64,000 nucleotides of DNA. Source: Opisthorchis felineus. Taxonomy: Eukaryota; Platyhelminthes; Trematoda; Opisthorchiida; Opisthorchiidae. A model generated the notes under the pieces. It was given only the letters and a program-made list of their open reading frames with translations, was not told the origin of the DNA and did no database searches. A program made the translations under genes and the position numbers. Below, piece after piece: positions 59,240 to 64,000 of the stretch. Within the stretch, counting starts at the first letter, position 1. The number at the start of each line of letters is the position of its first letter. The stretch is taken from NCBI GenBank assembly GCA_004794785.1, contig SJOL01006430.1:370003-434002 (forward strand), read 5' to 3'.

Positions 59240-59500
59240 AGTGGGTCTTAGCAGAAAAAAAATTACCATTCAGTTGCTTAGAAACATCATAAATGAGAGA
59301 TTCAACTGGGTTCCAAGTGAGTCTCCCGCAAAACCAAAATGGTTTGCAAATGAGTGTATTTCGCTAATTTCGTGCAATTTGGGTTCAAGTAGAACATCAG
59401 GTTGACGGGAACTCGGGGACTGCGCCTAACTGATGAGCCCCAAGAAGGACGAAATCGGTCGTGGGCTGTCGAAGAATTTGAGTAGTGAATTACGTTTAGC
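59240..59500 (+). ncRNA. Hammerhead family 1 element, core intact
   Basis: Ribozyme at 59424-59466. Stem I is GCCTAA/GTGGGC with one mismatch at the junction. The core CTGATGA is at 59430-59436. Stem II is GCCC-CAAGAA-GGAC with one C-A mismatch. GAAA is at 59451-59454, followed by TCGGT and cleavage base C at 59460. All residues of the hammerhead catalytic core are as expected. Stem III (ATCGGT, consensus ACCGGT) is self-complementary, so it would pair between two RNAs. A B-box-like GGGTTCAAGTAG lies at about 59382-59393. It splits a minus-strand LINE reverse transcriptase, which shows it is mobile. Element ends are approximate. Confidence 0.75.
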
Positions 59501-59504
59501 TAGG

Positions 59505-59700
59505 ACACCTTTGGTTGTCCGACAACACCATGGTTTCTCGTGAGCGGCAGAGTCGAGAGCAGCTTTCAGACAAAGAAAGCCAATCAGTGGAAGGAGTGGC
59601 ACTGTTTGAGCACCTGTTTCGGAATACATCTTCTGCCGCTATAACAAATTCGCCTCTGTCGTTGATCAATCAACCTGCTCAGGACAGTTGCGAGGGCAAC
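59505..59700 (-). mobile_element. LINE relic, 5' part of the split copy
   Basis: The minus strand reads KAALDSAAHEKPWCCRTTKG, a decayed form of AAFDSVDRxxLW...LKG. The next conserved residues reappear only beyond the hammerhead element, at about 59230. Confidence 0.65.
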
Positions 59701-61319
59701 GGACGCAATACACTATGGCCCTCCGTTCTTTTTTAAGAATTGGGTCACCGCTGAAGCACCCCATTCTACCTGTATTATGTTTTTGTTCCAAGTAGTTTGT
59801 CACACTGATAACCAGGGCTTTTCACTCTTCTTTGCAAGGTGCAGGTCGCCAGGGCTGGGTGTCACCTTACGTTGAAGGATACCTGTTGTTGACAGCTGGG
59901 TTTTTGGTCACTGTTTTATTTAGACTCATGGGGTTCTTCTGGAGCAGCTAAACTGCCCTTCGAAGTGTTCAGCTCAGACAATGGTTTTGCTGATCCAAGT
60001 TTTTCGCAAACAGTTTCGTTGATGCCTACCTTCTTCTGCTTAGTTGACTGAATCGACAGTCTTCCTCTTCGGAGATTTCACTGCCATTCCTCACTTTTGT
60101 TCTGCGGTTTGATCACGGTGCCTGTTTCTCTGTCGAACTATAGGAAGATTCTGAATTAATGGATAGAGTAAGTTTGGTTGTCCCTGTGCATGACATGACC
60201 AGACCTGAGCTGAGTGTTCCAGTAGGAATATCTTGCACCGGAACTTTTCACTGGTGACTGATTGCTACATGATCCAAATGAATCCATGACGCGTTTTCTG
60301 TTGGTGGCCGCCAAGTGAGGTAGACTGAACATTCGTGTTGGAAATTCGTACTGGATAGGAACAAATGTTCAGCACATAACCAAATCAATTGGTCTGCATT
60401 GTCTGTAAGATACGTATCAGCTCCGTATCTCCCACCTAACTGTGTCTCTTCCAGGCTGAACTGAGCAGAAGCAGAAATGCTTTTTGTCGGAACATAGCCG
60501 ACGTCACAAACAAGTGCTGTTTACTGAATCGAATCCATTTTATTTTAATCGGGTCGGACAACTAACTGCGATCCAGTCCAACTCAGCTCCAGGGCTGAGT
60601 TCAGCTTCACACCATAGACAACACAAACCATTGCACCAAAAACATCAGATAACCGAAGATATCTGACTCAACAGTCTGAACTGCAAGGCATTAAAAGTTT
60701 GGGTTACCTTGGATGACTCTGCTTATAGACGATGACTCAAAAGTCTGGTCCACTTGGTTATGGGGAAGTGCACCAGCTTAGTTCGAGGACTCGGAGAGTA
60801 AGGCATTGACACATGACGCCTGACACCGCTTCTCACAACAAATGCGTTTACAGCCGCATCAGGTTCTTGGTATGATTCGGTAATTCCTTCGTCTTAGTGG
60901 ATAACAAGCCGGCGGTCGTGGTCAGCCTTTAGACGACAGGCCTCGTGGATTCGATGGGGTGGTTCTTTTCTAATCCGTCCATCCTCGATGACAGTAGCAT
61001 CGCTGCTTAATCAATGCGTCAACTGACCTCATTTCTTCTGATATCGATTGTTTCGATTGTTTCGAGGGGATAAAATGGTAGAGTGACCTAATGTAGTCAC
61101 AGTGGAAACGAGATGTTAACTTTCTTCCTCAGAAAGCGGTTCACCAATCCAAGCAGGGTTGGTGAGGTTTTTCATCGACTCGTGTTCTCGAACCACCAAA
61201 AGATGATTAGAAGACGGCAACTGGTCACAGCCTACCCTACCTTCTATAAAGAAGTGAAGTTCGGACATCTCAGCAGTTAGCCTAGGTGAAAGTAGGACAG
61301 GCAACGAGTCGAGCAGTGA

Positions 61320-61364
<45 letters not shown>

Positions 61365-62285
61365 GGCACAAATAGCCCTAACACACCAGGACACATTTCA
61401 TCTTTGTAGCCGAAGAACAACGGAACCGTGGTATTGGCCAATATCTAAATAATCCATTCAGACACAGTCAAAGGCTCAGATAATCGGGTATCGGCTTCCA
61501 GATACCTCCGCATTCACTGAAGTAGATCCCCATTTTCTGGACTTCTGTGTCCTTGGGCTTACCTGGAAGATCAAGGGGATATGTGACAATGTGTTTTCCC
61601 TGGTGTGGCATAGATCACTGCCACCATTGAGTATCCGAAACCTGGTAGGCGGCCACCGTCCTACCCTGTGTGTGCCTTTGGTTGCACTGGTGTTCACAAG
61701 CGCCCCTGGTCGTGCATGTGTCTCCATAAGTTGTGCTGACTAATTGAATTTGCGATACTGTCGCTCACCCAGAATGGTCCGACTGCCCATGTGAGCCAGG
61801 TACGCGATGAACAGTGACAGAACCATAACATTGGCAGTGGATAAGTCGGGATATGCACATGTCCCCCCTTACTTGTCCTTGTGTGTGCATAGCGTACATG
61901 TTCGGACAGGTGAAGAGAAAACGGCCCAGGGGCGTAGCTGAACTGACCGCTGGGACGTTCAAGGACATCAGAAGGCCGGCTATGTGGTGTCGCATGATGT
62001 GCATGACCCCACAAGCGGCATTGTTTGCCGTGCGGTGCGTATTGCTCACAAATCAGACAAGCTGGATTGCAGCCGGTCCGAAAGTAACCAATTTTTCACA
62101 TTCGATTCTGTTCTAAATTGCAAGTTCTTCTTAGGGAACAGCCTCAAGCGTCCTTACAACATTCCTATCCTTGGGGCCTCGTTTATCGAAGGGTTCCCTT
62201 AAACTTATCTATTCCAGGAAGGAAGCTAAGTTTTTCTGCATGGAACAAATAATTTACAATTGTGAAGCCGATTTATGCTGGAGAA
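59701..62285. other. Intergenic, with (ATG)n microsatellite at 61320-61362
   Basis: A perfect (ATG)n array of about 14 units, read as a His run on the minus strand. A tRNA-like sequence (CTTAGTGGATAACAAG ... GGATTCGATGGG) near 60892-60962 may be another decayed SINE. No gene recognised. Confidence 0.4.
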
Positions 62286-62530
62286 GCCGAGAAGCACTGT
62301 ACAGCTGTTTCATGCTTAGTGCGAACCAGCAGCTGTGCACATCTGACGAAACTCCAGTTGGGAGTTTCGTTGGCTGTTTGGCTTAGCTGTTTGGCCACGA
62401 GTGGCTGGTCAGCAGTGTGATCAGATCTTACCTAGACAGGACATGGTACCACTCATCCTTCAATAAGGGAAACCACATCATGTGATCACCTATTGACTGG
62501 CTCCTCGACTGATCACTTCTCAGACAGATG
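62286..62530 (-). ncRNA. Hammerhead family 2 element (decayed)
   Basis: The minus strand of 62340-62294 reads GTGCACAG, CTGCTGG (core lost), GAAA, palindromic ACAGCTGT, A and CAGTGC. Upstream is a perfect 10-base inverted repeat (62346-62355 with 62361-62370, ACGAAACTCC), then the conserved block GACTGGCTCCTCGACTGATC. Confidence 0.6.
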
Positions 62531-62534
62531 TTCT

Positions 62535-62655
62535 ATTCATCTTGTGAAGTTGTTTTCCTCTGAGCTACTTATAGGCTGATGGTGAGATGTGCACTGCTGA
62601 TGATTCCCAATAAGGATGAAACAACTGTACAGTGTTTTTTCGGCTTTTAAGTATA
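62535..62655 (+). ncRNA. Hammerhead family 2 copy, core intact
   Basis: Ribozyme at 62591-62635. Stem I is GCACTG/CAGTGT, six pairs with one G-U. The core CTGATGA is at 62597-62603. Stem II is TTCC-CAATAA-GGAT, three pairs. GAAA is at 62618-62621, and stem III is ACAACTGT (consensus ACAGCTGT, self-complementary). The cleavage base is A at 62629 (triplet GTA, allowed by the GUH rule). The tRNA-like part is absent; GAGCTACTTATAGGCTGATGG lies directly upstream. It faces the minus copy at 62286-62530, head to head. Confidence 0.75.
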
Positions 62656-64000
62656 GATTGCCTTCGCTTACAGGACGGAATCTCAGGTGAAAATCACCAG
62701 ATCTCCTCACACTATCAACCAACACCTTTATTTGCTAAAACGTTAATACCACAGCGACTTGAACAAGATGTAGATATGATTCTCAAGGCTCAATAGCAGA
62801 ATGCAATGAAAAGTGGTCTACGACCGCCTTAGCGTTTTCTGTCATAGATATCCATATGATGGAGGCGTCAAACTTATCTCCGTCTACAGCCCGGTTAAAT
62901 TGCTTGGATGACCCTTGAGTTGGGTGAACAATGCAATGATTATTTGGCTCTTTTCACTCTCAAACACTTATTAATGTTTTGCACCCCGCAGATAAAAATC
63001 AACCCCCCGCTCTGAGACGTTACCTGACTCTATGCCTCTCAGAAAAACCGCACTTCAAGCAGACCAGTTTTAGTTGGTTTCCTCAGCAGCATCTCTGGAG
63101 GCCAGGAGCAGCTTTCCAATCTACACTAGGTTCATCTGGCACACGCCTACCTAGAACTGACGAAGATTTAAACTTACCCGACAGATTTCATGCCGGTGAC
63201 CAAATGTTGATCTGAAACAAGGATTCACCTGTCCTACTCCGGATTCACAAATTGGAAACAGGTGGGTTTCGTTAGACTAGATGAAATCTTAGTCAACAAC
63301 CACATACAAGCCAGTTAATTCTGACACAGTGCTAATAATTGCTCTCGTTTTTTCCTGAAAAATGACCGATAGCGTTGTCACCCGGTTATGAATTGAAGCG
63401 CGATTTCTACCCAGTGCCCTATCAACAGGGTGGTGGGGAAGATTATAAACATGACAGAAGGTTACTCAGATAGTGTTAAAAAGATTGAGCGCCATGTGAT
63501 ATCACCTGTATCGCCTTGTATCAACTGACTGTAATGGTGGTTTGAACTATATCATTTCAACTTCAACTGCAGTAATGATACATTTCGAGAGAAGGAGCAA
63601 TCACTCCAGAAGCAAGGATAACATCTTCAAGAGCAGGGAAGCCAATCGTGTCGCTGTTACGCAGGTCATGCAAATTGGATCTCATCACGTAAAATAAACC
63701 ACTAGGGTGAGGTTCAGCTGTTTTCTTCGAGAGTTTGGTACACACAAGACACTAGCATAAGAATAGGGAAACCAGTAAACAGGCAGTACAATCGCATTAG
63801 TAAACCTATCATATCTCGATGTGACTGGAACTTACTCAAGCGTTGATTGCCAATTAGGGATTTTTACCAGGAGACCATCTCAGACAGGACGCAACGATGA
63901 CCAGGCGATGAAGCGTACATTTTATAGCCAAAAAAAAACAAATAATCTTACTACTGGGTCGGTATATTGCTTATCTGTACTCACAACAGAAAAAATGTAC
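62656..64000. other. Intergenic to window end, nothing recognised
   Basis: A 78-codon frame after CACCCCGCAG (62979-63215) could be an exon by its acceptor-like start, but it has no recognisable content. Confidence 0.3.

Noticed and set aside
61116..61394. Poly-histidine protein on the minus strand
   Set aside because: The His run is only the translation of an (ATG)n microsatellite.

Overview
The window looks like nuclear DNA of a parasitic flatworm, most likely a trematode (fluke). It has GT-AG introns of up to 10.7 kb, exons of 60-530 bases, heavily decayed APE-type LINEs and tRNA-derived SINEs, and repeats carrying hammerhead ribozyme motifs like those known from schistosome satellite DNA. 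The taxon is inferred from this combination. No marker gene for species was seen.

The one cellular gene I can reconstruct is a cyclin G homologue on the + strand (21299-39491). Seven exons join in frame to 502 codons with a complete twin cyclin fold and the cyclin-G-type C-terminal motif. Its introns are crowded with mobile DNA: five of the seven tRNA-SINE copies in the window and two LINE reverse transcriptase relics sit in intron 2, and an antisense hammerhead element sits in intron 3.

Left of the gene (1-21.2 kb) is a repeat-rich stretch: a LINE 3' end followed by a decayed Ty3/gypsy integrase (1-830), four to five hammerhead-bearing repeat relics, a minus-strand LINE 3' end (15.4-15.6 kb) and the longest LINE, with endonuclease plus reverse transcriptase (18.0-20.5 kb). 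Right of the gene (39.5-64 kb) are scattered LINE relics (44.6, 56.4-57.0, 58.7-59.7 kb), SINEs, microsatellites and the best-preserved hammerheads (56.1, 59.4 and 62.6 kb). I found no second cellular gene there.

The most notable signal is two separate families of short repeats, at least 12 copies in all, that carry type I hammerhead ribozyme motifs (CTGATGA ... GAAA ... cleavage triplet). Both have a self-complementary stem III block, ACCGGT in family 1 and ACAGCTGT in family 2. Such a stem cannot close well in cis but can pair between two copies, as in dimeric hammerheads. Copies at 59424-59466 and 62591-62635 keep the whole catalytic core. Several copies have a tRNA B-box-like sequence just upstream, so these are probably RNA polymerase III-driven, ribozyme-carrying SINE-like retroelements.
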